The notes: a model not told the origin generated them from the sequence alone. 64,000 nucleotides of DNA from Marinobacter halophilus (GCF_003007685.1 NZ_PXNN01000003.1:186001-250000), one strand, 5' to 3'; counted from the stretch's first letter, positions 26,659 to 35,853 are shown. Translations and numbers: made by a program.

Positions 26659-29478
26659 GTGGCTCAACGCCGTCAACGCAGTCGTTTACCGAGAAATCTG
26701 GCCGTCGCGGTCCTGATTCTGCTGCTGTTCTATGCCCTTGCTGGCTTTTTGGTGCTGCCCTGGTGGCTCAAACAAGCCGTGCCGGAGCAACTGGAGGCGC
26801 AAATGGGCTGGCAGTCCGATTTAGCCACGCTACGCGTTAATCCTTTCTCTTTGACGATTGAAGTAACAGAGCTGTCGGCTGATGACGGTGCCGGCGAGAA
26901 AGTGGTCGGTTTCGACCGGCTGTTCGTTAATCTGGGTTTCTTTTCATTGTTCAGAGGTATCGTCAGCTTTCAGGAAATCCGCCTGCAAGAGCCCTATGTC
27001 CGGTTTGACCTGCTGGATGATGGCAGCGTTAATTTTGCTCGTGACTGGCGGCTGGCCCAGCTAGATGAGCCCAAGACGGATGTTCCGGCCGAGGATGCCG
27101 ACACTGGAAAGCCTCCCAGGTTGCTGTTTCAGCAACTGGCTATTGATGGCGGCGAACTGCTGTTCAGGGATTTCAGCCAGCCCGAGCCCGCGCAATTCCG
27201 TATTACGCCGCTGGATCTGTCCATCAATCAATTGGCCACCTGGCCCCGAGAGGCGGATGGTAGTCACTACTCAATAATAGCTGCGTTAGGCGAGCAGACC
27301 ATCGAATGGGATGGTGCGCTGAGCGTCACGCCGCTGTATTCCGAAGGCCGCCTGAAAATTTCTGATCTTCGCCATGACACACTCGCGCACTTTTTGGCGC
27401 CTCATCTGCCATGGCAGTTGCGGAATGGCCTTGTGACTTTTGAATCCCGCTATCAGCTTGGCGGTAGCGAACCGTTTGAGTTGATTACCTCTGAGGGCAA
27501 GCTGACGATTCAGGATCTTGCGCTCGCATTAGCGGCATCGGACGAGGAACCTGCCCTGGCGGCTGAGCGCATTGAAGTAGACGGCATCGGTTTTGATCTG
27601 ACCGCCGGGGAAGCACGGGTCGAGGATGTCCGCCTTGATCAACCCTTTGTGGCTGCGACCCGGAACAGTCAGGGTGAAATCGACTGGCTGGCTTCTCTGC
27701 CGCCGGCTGACCCGGAACAGGATCAAAGCGAGCCGCCGGCACCGGATGCGCCGGCGTTCCGGTGGTCGGTGCAGGGAGTTGAAGTGGTGGCAGGTCGTTT
27801 GCGCTGGCGCGATCAGGTGCCCGAGACTCCGGCCGAGATTGAACTGACCGATCTGGACGTTACTCTCGGGCGGTTGTCTGACCGGCTCGATGATCCGGTC
27901 AGCTACGGTCTTGGCATCGTGTTGGCCAGTGGTGGGCGAGTCTCGGCCAATGGTCAGCTGACACCGGCCCCGTTCACCCTTGAGTCGTCCTTGTCAGGTT
28001 CAGACATTGCGCTGGCGGTGATCGAGCCCTATCTGCAACAGGGTGCTAACCTGGCAGTGACCAAGGGCCGACTGGGGTTTGACGGCAACCTGGACCTGGA
28101 CAGCCAGGACGACCCAATGACCGGTACTTTCAGTGGCACCGCCGAAATTGCAGATCTGGACCTGAAGTTGCCAGGCAGTGAGGCGTCCATGCTGGGCTGG
28201 CAAACCCTGCGCCTGGCGCCGATTGAATTCAATGTGTACCCGCCCAGGCTGGAAATTGGCACCGTGATCCTGTCGCAGCCCTCATTTACTGTGGTGCGGG
28301 CGGCAGATGGTCTGCACAATGTTGAGAAAATTGCTCGCTCCGATTCCGGCGCGGATGATCGTGGTAGTGCGGCAGAAGTGACCGGGGATGCCTCTGAGCC
28401 GACCGAGGCGGGTTTTGTCTTCCGTATAGGCGAACTGCAGGTTGAGGGTGGTGCCATTGCCTACGCCGATCGTACTCTGGAACCTTCATTCAGCACCCGC
28501 TTTGATGTGCTGAACGGCTCGATCACCGGCATCAGTAATGTGTCGCCCCAGCAAGGCCGGGTCAGTTTGCGTGGCCAGCTGGCGGGCGGCGCCCCGGTGA
28601 CTGTAGAGGGCACCCTGGGAGCTCTGGGTACCGATCAGACCAGTGATCTGAAACTGTCGATGGACGATCTGGCGCTGCCGGCCCTGTCGCCTTACTTCGG
28701 TCGCTACCTTGGTTACACCGTCGACAGTGGCAAGCTGGCACTGAATCTGGATTATGAGTTTACGGGTACTCGAATAAAAGCCTCCAATCAGGTGGTTCTG
28801 GACAGGATGTCTCTGGGCCAGGCCGTGGCCAGTGAGCAGGCGACCGGTGCACCGGTCAAACTTGGCCTGGCATTACTGACCGACCGCCGGGGGGTTATCG
28901 AAGTGGATTTACCGATTCAGGGCGACATCGCTGATCCTGAATTTCGGGTTGGCCAGATTGTGATGCGAGCCTTTGTGAACCTGTTGGTAGGCGCGGCCAC
29001 TTCACCTTTCAGTATGCTGGGGTCCTTGGCGGATCTGGCGGGCTTTAGCAGTGAGGAGCTGGGCCAGGTTAGCTTTGCGCCCGGCAGTGTTTCGTTGGCG
29101 GATAGTGAAGCCGACAAACTTACCGCGTTGGCCAAGGCGATGAATGAGCGCCCCGAGTTGCTGCTCAACATCCGCGGCGGCGTTTCCCCGGAAGCAGATG
29201 GCCTGGCGTTGTTAAAAGCCCGAATGGAGGCTCGGGGTGAGGAGGTCACCGGTGACGCCTGGGCGCAGGCAGAGCAGGCCTGGCGAGACGGTGAACGGCA
29301 GCTGCCGCCGGAGCAGCTGGGCCAGTTGGCCAGCGAACGGGGCCAGGCCCTTCGCCGGCTGTTGCAGGATACCCACGGGGTGGATGCCGACCAGCTGTAT
29401 ACCCTGGAGCCGACCCGGCAGGCCGGTGTCGACGAGCGGGGCGATGTCACCGTAAAGTTCACGCTCGACATACGTTAA
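26659..29478 (+). CDS. AsmA-like DUF748 protein
   Basis: The 939-residue protein has an N-terminal signal-anchor (LAVAVLILLLFYALAGFLVLPWWL) and a long beta-rich body. The body includes LRVNPFSLTIEVTELSADD near the start, repeated KLTIQDLALAL-type strands, and FSTRFDVLNGSITGISN, typical of DUF748/AsmA-family proteins. A C-terminal stretch (LTALAKAMNERPELLLNIRGGVSPEADGLALLKARM) resembles the OmpA-like part of these proteins. AsmA-like proteins form bridges for lipid transport across the periplasm or guide envelope assembly. The GTG start has GAGGAG at a good distance. yfbR follows 22 bp downstream. Confidence 0.87.
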   Translation: MAQRRQRSRLPRNLAVAVLILLLFYALAGFLVLPWWLKQAVPEQLEAQMGWQSDLATLRVNPFSLTIEVTELSADDGAGEKVVGFDRLFVNLGFFSLFRGIVSFQEIRLQEPYVRFDLLDDGSVNFARDWRLAQLDEPKTDVPAEDADTGKPPRLLFQQLAIDGGELLFRDFSQPEPAQFRITPLDLSINQLATWPREADGSHYSIIAALGEQTIEWDGALSVTPLYSEGRLKISDLRHDTLAHFLAPHLPWQLRNGLVTFESRYQLGGSEPFELITSEGKLTIQDLALALAASDEEPALAAERIEVDGIGFDLTAGEARVEDVRLDQPFVAATRNSQGEIDWLASLPPADPEQDQSEPPAPDAPAFRWSVQGVEVVAGRLRWRDQVPETPAEIELTDLDVTLGRLSDRLDDPVSYGLGIVLASGGRVSANGQLTPAPFTLESSLSGSDIALAVIEPYLQQGANLAVTKGRLGFDGNLDLDSQDDPMTGTFSGTAEIADLDLKLPGSEASMLGWQTLRLAPIEFNVYPPRLEIGTVILSQPSFTVVRAADGLHNVEKIARSDSGADDRGSAAEVTGDASEPTEAGFVFRIGELQVEGGAIAYADRTLEPSFSTRFDVLNGSITGISNVSPQQGRVSLRGQLAGGAPVTVEGTLGALGTDQTSDLKLSMDDLALPALSPYFGRYLGYTVDSGKLALNLDYEFTGTRIKASNQVVLDRMSLGQAVASEQATGAPVKLGLALLTDRRGVIEVDLPIQGDIADPEFRVGQIVMRAFVNLLVGAATSPFSMLGSLADLAGFSSEELGQVSFAPGSVSLADSEADKLTALAKAMNERPELLLNIRGGVSPEADGLALLKARMEARGEEVTGDAWAQAEQAWRDGERQLPPEQLGQLASERGQALRRLLQDTHGVDADQLYTLEPTRQAGVDERGDVTVKFTLDIR

Positions 29479-29500
29479 TCAAGCCGCAACAGGAAACCCA

Positions 29501-30106
29501 ATGGTCAGTCTGAAACAGCGCACTGCCAGTCATTTCTTTGCCTATGTGTCGCGCTTGCGCTGGATCAAGCGCTGGGGGCTGATGCGTAACGCCATCGAAG
29601 AAAATGTGGCGACTCACTCGTGGGAAGTGGCGACCATTGCCCACGCCCTGGCACTGATTCGCAACCGGCACTTTAACGGCCAGGTCAATGCCGACCGTAT
29701 TGCGGCTGCAGCCTTATACCACGACGCCATTGAGGTGATTACGGGCGATATGCCGACACCTGTGAAATACCATTCAAAAGTAATGCGGGAAGCCTTCGCT
29801 GATATCGAACACAAGGCCGAAGGTGAATTGCTGGCGTTGCTGCCGGATGATCTGAGGGCGGATTTCGACCCCTATGTGCGGGAATCGCAGTGGCGGCAGG
29901 AAGAGAAAGAACTGATCAAGGCGGCAGACCGGTTATCGGCGTTACTGAAGTGCCGGGCCGAGATGCAGACCGGTAACAAGGAATTCGAGCCGGCGGCGGA
30001 GCAGATTCTCCACCGCTTGCAAGAACAGAGCCTTCCAGAAGTGCTGTACTTCCTTGAGGTGTTTGCGCCCAGTTACGAGCGGCCGCTGGATCACTTGCTG
30101 GGCTAG
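29501..30106 (+). CDS. yfbR: HD-domain 5'-deoxynucleotidase, YfbR type
   Basis: The 201-residue protein closely follows YfbR. It has RWIKRWGLMRNAIEENVATHSWEVATIAHAL (first His ligand), ALYHDAIEVITGDMPTPVKYHS (HD pair), and KAADRLSALLKCRAEMQTGN with the last Asp ligand. YfbR dephosphorylates deoxynucleoside monophosphates in a metal-dependent way and helps to balance nucleotide pools. Length is standard (199 in E. coli). It is probably co-transcribed with the DUF748 gene and converges with the SPFH gene. Confidence 0.93.
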   Translation: MVSLKQRTASHFFAYVSRLRWIKRWGLMRNAIEENVATHSWEVATIAHALALIRNRHFNGQVNADRIAAAALYHDAIEVITGDMPTPVKYHSKVMREAFADIEHKAEGELLALLPDDLRADFDPYVRESQWRQEEKELIKAADRLSALLKCRAEMQTGNKEFEPAAEQILHRLQEQSLPEVLYFLEVFAPSYERPLDHLLG

Positions 30107-30135
30107 CGGCCGCCATTAACTGGAAATGACCAGAT

Positions 30136-31170
30136 TCAGCTGTTGCCGGCGGAGGCAACCATGCCGCCGCGTAGGCCGTCCCGGCTCAGAGCGTCCCGGA
30201 CAGCGTCTTCGGGGCTGCCGGCGAGTTCCCGGAACATACCCATGGATCCCAGCAGTGCGGATGACTCATAAGGAACGAAGACTCGTTCACCATCTTTCGC
30301 CATGGTGGGCAGGGCCTTGATGTAGCTTTGGCCGAGCAGGTAGCCGACAACCGTGCGCTTGTTCTCTTCTGAGTCACCAATGGCGTTCAGTACCAGGCGG
30401 ATCGACTCCTGTTCACCCTGGGCACGCAGAATGGCGGATTCCTTGTCACCCTGGGCGTTCAGGATGGAGGATTCGCGCTGACCCTGGGCCATGGCAATGG
30501 CGGCTGACTTCTCACCCTCGGCCTCGGTGACGGTGGCCCGGCGCTTACGTTCGGCGGCCATCTGCAGGCGCATGGCCTCTTCTACTTCTTCGGGCATGCT
30601 GATGTCTTGCACTTCCACCCGGGTCAGTTTGACGCCCCATTTCGAGGCGGCTTCTTCCATCTCGGCCTGGATGGCGCTGTTGACCTCAGCACGGGATTCA
30701 AACAATTTGTCGAGTTCCATCTTGCCCACCACCGAGCGCAGGGTGGTTTTGGCCAGCACCTCGACTGCCTGGCTCATGTTGGCGACTTCGTACACGGCCC
30801 GTCGTGGGTCGATGATCTGGTAGTAGAGCGCACCGTTGATATTAACCGTTACGTTGTCGGTGGTGACCACCGGCTGACCGGGAAAGTCCATCACGGTTTC
30901 GCGGCGGTCGATACGGATCTCGTCGGTGCTGACCGGGTGATATTCCTCTCCCATGCGCATGTAACGGATCATGCTGATCGGGCGTGGCCGCTCGATGAAC
31001 GGAATGATGATGTTGATGCCGCTCTCCAGCACGCGGTTGAACGAGCCCAGACGCTCGATCACCATTACTTCGGATTGGCGAATGATTACCAGCCCCTTGG
31101 CAATAACGAAAACGCCAACGGCGACAATGATAAGACTGATGACCAGTCCCGGAGATACCAGTGATTCCAT
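30136..31170 (-). CDS. SPFH/Band 7 membrane protein (QmcA-like)
   Basis: The 344-residue protein starts with a membrane anchor (LVISLIIVAVGVFVIAKGLVII), continues with the SPFH domain (SEVMVIERLGSFNRVLESGINIIIPFIERP, TTDNVTVNINGALYYQI, LRSVVGKMELDKLF), and ends in a helical coiled-coil region rich in Ala/Glu. The latter carries the repeated QGDKESAILRAQGEQES pattern. These stomatin/prohibitin-like proteins form cage-like membrane assemblies and protect or regulate FtsH-type proteases. The gene starts two bases after the NfeD gene stops, the classical NfeD-stomatin operon. Confidence 0.92.
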   Translation of the reverse strand: MESLVSPGLVISLIIVAVGVFVIAKGLVIIRQSEVMVIERLGSFNRVLESGINIIIPFIERPRPISMIRYMRMGEEYHPVSTDEIRIDRRETVMDFPGQPVVTTDNVTVNINGALYYQIIDPRRAVYEVANMSQAVEVLAKTTLRSVVGKMELDKLFESRAEVNSAIQAEMEEAASKWGVKLTRVEVQDISMPEEVEEAMRLQMAAERKRRATVTEAEGEKSAAIAMAQGQRESSILNAQGDKESAILRAQGEQESIRLVLNAIGDSEENKRTVVGYLLGQSYIKALPTMAKDGERVFVPYESSALLGSMGMFRELAGSPEDAVRDALSRDGLRGGMVASAGNS

Positions 31171-31172
31171 GC

Positions 31173-31658
31173 CTATTGCTCCTTGTTGGGATGTGCTAAA
31201 TGCACGATGGCGGTAGTGCCATCAAATTTTTCAAAAACGACCGGAGTGCCCTCCGGCAGGGCCGGACTGCTGCCATCCTCGAATTTCAGACGGTAAAAGT
31301 CACCGTTGACCTTAATACCGGTGGCCTCGTCAAAGTCACGCAGCCGGGTTTGATAGAGTTTGCCGCGCTCGACGCCGGTGCCGGTGGTACCGTAAGCGAC
31401 GCCTTTGGGTGAAAACCGGGGCCGGATCCACCAGATGGCAGCGGGTACCAGCAGGCCAGACATCACCCCCATGGTCACCAGCTGCCACTCGAAGGATGCT
31501 CCCAGGACTGCCGCCAGTGCGGTCAGCGCCGCCGCCAGTCCGAGCGCCAGCATAAGCAGTGCTCCGGAGGTCAGCTCGGCCAGGCCCAGAAGCAGGGCCA
31601 GGATCAGCCACAAGTGGGTAAGACTCCATTCCATAGTCAGCTCCGTTAGTTCAGGCAT
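31173..31658 (-). CDS. NfeD-family membrane protein
   Basis: The 161-residue protein has three hydrophobic segments (LWLILALLLGLAELTSGALLMLALGLAAALTALAAVLG, WQLVTMGVMSGLLVPAAIWW) and a C-terminal OB-fold-like region. That region contains GVERGKLYQTRLRDFDEATGIKVNGDFYRLKFEDGSSPALPEGTPV. NfeD proteins pair with SPFH proteins and are thought to anchor them. The tight junction with the SPFH gene downstream confirms the partner. The short form without the N-terminal ClpP-like protease domain is seen here. Confidence 0.9.
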   Translation of the reverse strand: MPELTELTMEWSLTHLWLILALLLGLAELTSGALLMLALGLAAALTALAAVLGASFEWQLVTMGVMSGLLVPAAIWWIRPRFSPKGVAYGTTGTGVERGKLYQTRLRDFDEATGIKVNGDFYRLKFEDGSSPALPEGTPVVFEKFDGTTAIVHLAHPNKEQ

Positions 31659-31866
31659 GAATGCAGATGAGTCGGGAGTGTAACCAATGTGCTGGGCGGC
31701 GTCGCTGACTGACTGGCGTATGTTTGGTCCGGTATGGTCAGAACTGACCGGGGCGACCGGCCCGGAACGCGGTTGATGCCATTTTGCACAACGGGCGACC
31801 TGTTACAGTATCAGATCAATAACGTACCTGCTTTAATGGCAACAACAACACTGAGGTTCAGCAATC

Positions 31867-32682
31867 ATGAAAGATCTTAACAACAAAGTGGCGGTGATTA
31901 CCGGTGCCGGTTCCGGCATTGGCCGAGCCCTTGCCGGTGTGCTTGCCGCCAAAGGTTGCCGCCTGGCCTTGTCGGATGTCAATGAAGCCGGGCTGGCAGA
32001 AACGGTTGCGGACTGCGGTGGTACTGAAGTGCGAGCCTATAAGCTTGACGTTTCTGATCGTGATGCGATCTACGCCCATGCCGAGCAGGTCCTGGCAGAC
32101 TTTGGTGCTGTCAATCTGGTGATCAACAATGCCGGTGTGGCGCTGTCGGCAACCGTACGCGAAATGACCGATGACGATTTCAAATGGGTCATGGACATCG
32201 ACTTCTGGGGCGTTGCCCACGGTACCCGTGCCTTCCTGCCCCACCTGATTGCCTCCGGTGATGGCCACGTGGTGAATATTTCCAGCGTGTTTGGCCTGAT
32301 TGGCGTGCCCAAGCAGAGCGCTTACAACGCCGCCAAGTTCGCCGTGCGCGGCTTTACCGAGGCCCTGCGTCAGGAAATGAAGCTGGAGAACCAGCCGGTG
32401 CAGATCAGCTGCGTCCACCCCGGTGGCATCCGCACCAACATCGCCAACTCTGCCCGCATGGGTAAGTCAGAAAATGCCGTGGCTCAGCGCAAGGGCTTCG
32501 ACAAACTGGCCATGACCACGCCGGAAAAAGCTGCTGAAATCATCGTCAAAGGCATCCTGAAAAACGAATCCCGGATTCTGGTGGGCCCGGACGCCTGGGG
32601 CATCGATGCCATCAACCGTCTGCTGGGATCGGCCTATCAACCGCTGGTTGAGCGCTTTTCACGGAAGAATCTGTATAGCTGA
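31867..32682 (+). CDS. Short-chain dehydrogenase/reductase
   Basis: The 271-residue classical SDR has TGAGSGIGRALAGVLA, the ALSDVNEAG segment (Asp after strand 2 suggests NAD), NNAGVALS, the catalytic Ser in ISSVFG and YNAAK. The acidic coenzyme loop and long C-terminus with SAYQPLVERFSRK are typical of SDRs annotated as acetoin- or steroid-like dehydrogenases in oil-degrading marine bacteria. TGAGG... precedes the start at a workable distance. It stands alone between the divergent NfeD operon and a diguanylate cyclase gene with its own promoter. Substrate unknown. Confidence 0.87.
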   Translation: MKDLNNKVAVITGAGSGIGRALAGVLAAKGCRLALSDVNEAGLAETVADCGGTEVRAYKLDVSDRDAIYAHAEQVLADFGAVNLVINNAGVALSATVREMTDDDFKWVMDIDFWGVAHGTRAFLPHLIASGDGHVVNISSVFGLIGVPKQSAYNAAKFAVRGFTEALRQEMKLENQPVQISCVHPGGIRTNIANSARMGKSENAVAQRKGFDKLAMTTPEKAAEIIVKGILKNESRILVGPDAWGIDAINRLLGSAYQPLVERFSRKNLYS

Positions 32683-32699
32683 CCCAGACCTGGTTATTT

Positions 32700-32738
32700 C
32701 TTATACACTGGCTGTCTGGTTTACAGCCAGTGTATAAG
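32700..32738. promoter_or_regulatory. 16-bp perfect inverted repeat overlapping the GGDEF gene promoter
   Basis: Arms CTTATACACTGGCTGT (32700-32715) and its exact complement (32723-32738) are separated by seven bases. There is no T run on either side, so an operator is more likely than a terminator. The right arm covers the -35 box of the promoter at 32720-32747. Confidence 0.6.
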
Positions 32739-32747
32739 GACTATACT
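32720..32747 (+). promoter_or_regulatory. Sigma-70-type promoter for the diguanylate cyclase gene
   Basis: TTTACA (32720-32725), a 16-bp spacer and TATACT (32742-32747) lie 28 bp before ATG 32775. The -35 box lies within the inverted repeat, so a dimeric repressor bound there would block transcription. Confidence 0.55.
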
Positions 32748-32774
32748 CCTAAGCTGATCCATGGAAGAGTCAGC

Positions 32775-33881
32775 ATGAATACTTCAAAACATCTTGATCT
32801 GGGTACGGCGCTGGAACAAAGTCGCTCAGGTTTGCGGGATAACCACCGCCGTTCTCTCGCCAGATTGTTATTTCACGCTACCGGTTCTGCCCTGGTAGTG
32901 TTTGGTGTGCTTCAGTTCATCAACGGCTTCCCGTGGGTGACCCTCGCGGAATTCATGGCCAGCGGCCTTCTGTTTTATGGTGCGATCCGGCTGAAAACGA
33001 CGCCCCACCTGCAGCAATGGATTTACGCCTACCTGGTTGCTGTCTTCTCGTTTTTCATTGTCATCATGCTGTTACCGGAAGCCTCGATCGCCGCCTTTGT
33101 CTGGGTATTGATGATGCCCGTGCTGGCGTACCTGCTGCTGGGCAAGCACGAAGGCATGATTTTGAGTGTCCCGTTCATGGTGCTGGGCTACGTAGCGTAT
33201 TACTTCTTCCTCGAAGAAGTGGGAACGGCCGGTAGCATGATCGATCTGCTGAATATGTTGCTTTGTGGTGTGCTGATGCAGATCTTCATGCACCTGTATG
33301 AAGCTCGCAGGGAAGAAGCCGAGCAACGGTTGGTTGATATGGCCCAGACTGATGCCCTCACCGGCCTGGCCAATCGTGCCACTTTTCAGAGCACCCTGGC
33401 CCGAACCATTGCCGAATGCGAGCGCAGCGGTGATGGCTTCGCCCTGGTGATAATGGACGTTGACCATTTCAAACTGGTCAACGACACCCTCGGTCACGAT
33501 GCCGGTGACCATGTTCTGCATGACATTGGCAAGAGCCTGACTGAACGCCTGCGCGCCTCGGATTTTGTCGGCCGTCTGGGAGGAGAAGAATTCGGACTGA
33601 TTCTGAGGAATGTAAAGCCGGCCGATGCGTTTGAGCTGATGGACGAGTTGCGGGGGCGCATTGCCGGTCGTGAGTTGCGTTACGGTGAAGCCGGTATTCG
33701 GGTAACCGCCTCTTTCGGCATTGCTCAATGGCCGGAACACGGCCGCTCCGCAGAGACCCTGTTCTGCGTGGCGGATCGTTGCCTATACAGCGGCAAACGG
33801 GCCGGCCGCAACCGGGTTTTGCCGGCGGGCCAGCTTCAGGGCGAGGCGACTGTGGAAAGGCTGGCTGGAGGTACGGGCTGA
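32775..33881 (+). CDS. Membrane-bound diguanylate cyclase (GGDEF)
   Basis: The 368-residue protein has about six membrane segments in its first 180 residues (LARLLFHATGSALVVFGVLQFI, LVAVFSFFIVIMLL, FVWVLMMPVLAYLLL and others). A complete GGDEF domain follows: TDALTGLANRATFQSTLAR, VIMDVDHFKLVNDTLGHDAGD and the active-site GGEEF at about residues 269-273. It should make c-di-GMP. There is no R-x-x-D inhibitory site clearly placed before the motif. GGAAGAG precedes ATG 32775. Transcription probably starts from the promoter described just upstream, under control of the palindrome. Confidence 0.92.
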   Translation: MNTSKHLDLGTALEQSRSGLRDNHRRSLARLLFHATGSALVVFGVLQFINGFPWVTLAEFMASGLLFYGAIRLKTTPHLQQWIYAYLVAVFSFFIVIMLLPEASIAAFVWVLMMPVLAYLLLGKHEGMILSVPFMVLGYVAYYFFLEEVGTAGSMIDLLNMLLCGVLMQIFMHLYEARREEAEQRLVDMAQTDALTGLANRATFQSTLARTIAECERSGDGFALVIMDVDHFKLVNDTLGHDAGDHVLHDIGKSLTERLRASDFVGRLGGEEFGLILRNVKPADAFELMDELRGRIAGRELRYGEAGIRVTASFGIAQWPEHGRSAETLFCVADRCLYSGKRAGRNRVLPAGQLQGEATVERLAGGTG

Positions 33882-33931
33882 ATCGGGTATCCTTAGGCTG
33901 ACAGAATCCACCGCCAAGGACCGAACTGACC

Positions 33932-34717
33932 ATGTGCGAACTGCTGGCCATGAGCGCCAATACCCCCACGGACCTGTGTTTCAGCTTCACCGGCCTGACC
34001 AGGCGGGGTGGCGAAACCGGGCCCCATAAAGATGGCTGGGGTGTCGCCTTCTACGAAGGCAAAGGCGTTCGCAGTTTTCACGATTCCGACGCCAGCGCCA
34101 ACTCCCGCCTTGCTCAGGTAGTGCAAACCCACCCCATCAAAAGCGAAGTGGCCATCTGCCATATTCGCCAGGCCAATGTCGGCGAGATCTGCCTGGCCAA
34201 CACCCACCCCTTTATCCGCGAACTCTGGGGCCGCTACTGGGTGTTTGCTCACAACGGCCAGCTGTCCGGGTTCCGGGCTGCGGGCGGTTTTTACGAGCCG
34301 GTTGGCAGCACCGACAGCGAAGCCCTGTTCTGCGACCTGCTCAATCACCTGCGCAGCCACTGCCAGCGCGACCACCCCACCGAACAGATCGTCGAACGCC
34401 TGGTCAACCTGTCCACGGCCTACGCCCGCGAAGGCGTGTTCAACCTGTTATTAAGCAACGGCGACTGGCTGTTCACCTACTGCACCACCAAAATGGCCAG
34501 CATCACCCGCCGCGCCCCTTTCGGCCCGGCGAGGCTGAAAGACACCGACGTCACCGTGGACTTCGAAGCCGAAACCACCCCCAACGACATCGTCAGCGTG
34601 ATCGTGACCGAGCCGCTGACTACCGATGAAAAATGGGACATCTACCAGCCCGGAGAATGGCGGTTATGGAAAAAAGGAGAGGTTGTCCAGTCCGGAATTG
34701 CAAAAGCGGGCAGTTAA
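33932..34717 (+). CDS. Class II glutamine amidotransferase (YafJ-like)
   Basis: The 261-residue protein starts MCELLAMS, with Cys2 as the N-terminal nucleophile after Met removal. It continues with the class II amidotransferase blocks RRGGETGPHKDGWGVAFYEG, HIRQANVG, NTHPFIRELWGRYWVFAHNGQL and STDSEALFC. It matches the stand-alone YafJ/EgtC-like family, which hydrolyses glutamine or gamma-glutamyl compounds without a fused synthetase. Its real substrate is not known. The gene ends 23 bp before family A repeat copy 2, which probably terminates transcription between it and the convergent hydrolase gene. Confidence 0.9.
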   Translation: MCELLAMSANTPTDLCFSFTGLTRRGGETGPHKDGWGVAFYEGKGVRSFHDSDASANSRLAQVVQTHPIKSEVAICHIRQANVGEICLANTHPFIRELWGRYWVFAHNGQLSGFRAAGGFYEPVGSTDSEALFCDLLNHLRSHCQRDHPTEQIVERLVNLSTAYAREGVFNLLLSNGDWLFTYCTTKMASITRRAPFGPARLKDTDVTVDFEAETTPNDIVSVIVTEPLTTDEKWDIYQPGEWRLWKKGEVVQSGIAKAGS

Positions 34718-34740
34718 ACAATGCTAGAACAAGCAAGTGA

Positions 34741-34816
34741 GTGGGGAGGCCTTTCTGCAGGGAAAAAAATGTCTGAGCGAAGCGAGTTATTTTTCCCGGA
34801 AGAAAGGCCTCCCCAC
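34741..34816. repeat. Hairpin repeat family A, copy 2
   Basis: Perfect 16-bp arms (34741-34756, 34801-34816) enclose the family A core in reverse orientation, with GTCTGAGCGAAGCGAGTT. The arms are unrelated to those of the other copies. It sits between two convergent genes, a position suited to a bidirectional terminator, and the inner A7/T5 runs would help termination both ways. Confidence 0.85.
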
Positions 34817-34848
34817 CCGCTCGCCAGCGTAACTCCAAACTGAAGGAG

Positions 34849-35742
34849 TTACTGAAGAGTCCGACGATTACCTTTCTGATACTGCGGAGCAATGTACTGC
34901 TCGATCTGGCTCTTGAACCGAGCAATCAGCTCGCTGTTGTCCTTGTCCCAAGGGTGGTATCCAGGCTTGAAGTACTCCGCCCAGGCCGGAATCAGGCTCG
35001 AGAATGTGCCGTTCTTGCCCCACATGCGCCACACGTCCTTGGCCGCACCCTTCACTGAAAAGTTCTTACGATCATTCATCATCATACGGCCGGTATACCA
35101 GGTCGCCACCACGCCCAACGCGCTCGTGGCAAACAACTGATAGAACGCCCGCTCGGCGTAGGTGCCGCCAACGCTCTGGAATACATCATAGGCCACCGCC
35201 TTGTGCTCGGTTTCCTCAATGGCGTGCCATACCCAAAGTGGGCGCATGGATTCGTGCATGTCTTCGCGCACGTCGTCCCGTTCCAGCAGCATATCGGCCA
35301 TCATCGCCGTGATGTGCTCCAGCGCGCAGGTGATCGCCAACTGGTGCCGTTTGGGAAGCTTGCGGGTCAGCTCCAGAATGACTTTCAGATCTTTTTCCAT
35401 CTCCTCCACCGGCATGCCCTGATCGCGCACATGTTGATTCATCGCGATGTGTTCCAGGGAATGCATGGCTTCCTGGCCAATAAATCCGCGCACGTCTTCT
35501 TTCAGCTTCGGGTCTTTGATCTGGTCCCGGAAGGCCCGTACCGAATCGACGAAAAACTGCTCGCCTTCGGGAAACAGCACCGACAGCGCGTTCATGGTGT
35601 GGCTGATCAGATAACTGTTGTCGAGCCAGTACTGAGGAACCGCCTCGCCAAACTCGAAACCCATGCGCTGGGCCTTGATGGACACGTTGTCCGGGGTATG
35701 GGAGGCTTTGGTCTGCTTGTCGGTTTGTGATGTTACCAGCAT
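34849..35742 (-). CDS. Predicted metal-dependent hydrolase (PF10118 type)
   Basis: The 297-residue protein carries helical blocks with repeated Glu/His pairs: GQEAMHSLEHIAMNQHVRDQG, ALEHITAMMADMLL and WVWHAIEETEHKAVAYDVF. They are characteristic of the YbcI/PF10118 family of predicted metal-dependent hydrolases with a diiron-like four-helix arrangement. The biochemical function is not established; homologs are common in hydrocarbon and lipid degraders. ATG 35742 has AGGAGT at an ideal distance. The gene is divergent from an AraC-family regulator, with a 21-bp-spaced direct repeat between them. Confidence 0.82.
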   Translation of the reverse strand: MLVTSQTDKQTKASHTPDNVSIKAQRMGFEFGEAVPQYWLDNSYLISHTMNALSVLFPEGEQFFVDSVRAFRDQIKDPKLKEDVRGFIGQEAMHSLEHIAMNQHVRDQGMPVEEMEKDLKVILELTRKLPKRHQLAITCALEHITAMMADMLLERDDVREDMHESMRPLWVWHAIEETEHKAVAYDVFQSVGGTYAERAFYQLFATSALGVVATWYTGRMMMNDRKNFSVKGAAKDVWRMWGKNGTFSSLIPAWAEYFKPGYHPWDKDNSELIARFKSQIEQYIAPQYQKGNRRTLQ

Positions 35743-35824
35743 GGTTGTACTCCTTTGCGACTGAACGCTATGGCTGATGTCATGAGGCCAGTGTGTGGGA
35801 GTCAACGGTATTACTGAATGCGCG

Positions 35825-35853
35825 AATGGGACGGCCATCGTCCCCAATGGGAC
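35825..35853. promoter_or_regulatory. Direct repeat, candidate AraC-family binding site
   Basis: AATGGGAC occurs at 35825-35832 and again at 35846-35853, exactly 21 bp apart (two helical turns), in the gap between the divergent hydrolase and AraC genes. AraC-family regulators typically bind such direct half-sites. A GTCCC at 35840-35844 also gives local inverted symmetry. Confidence 0.5.
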
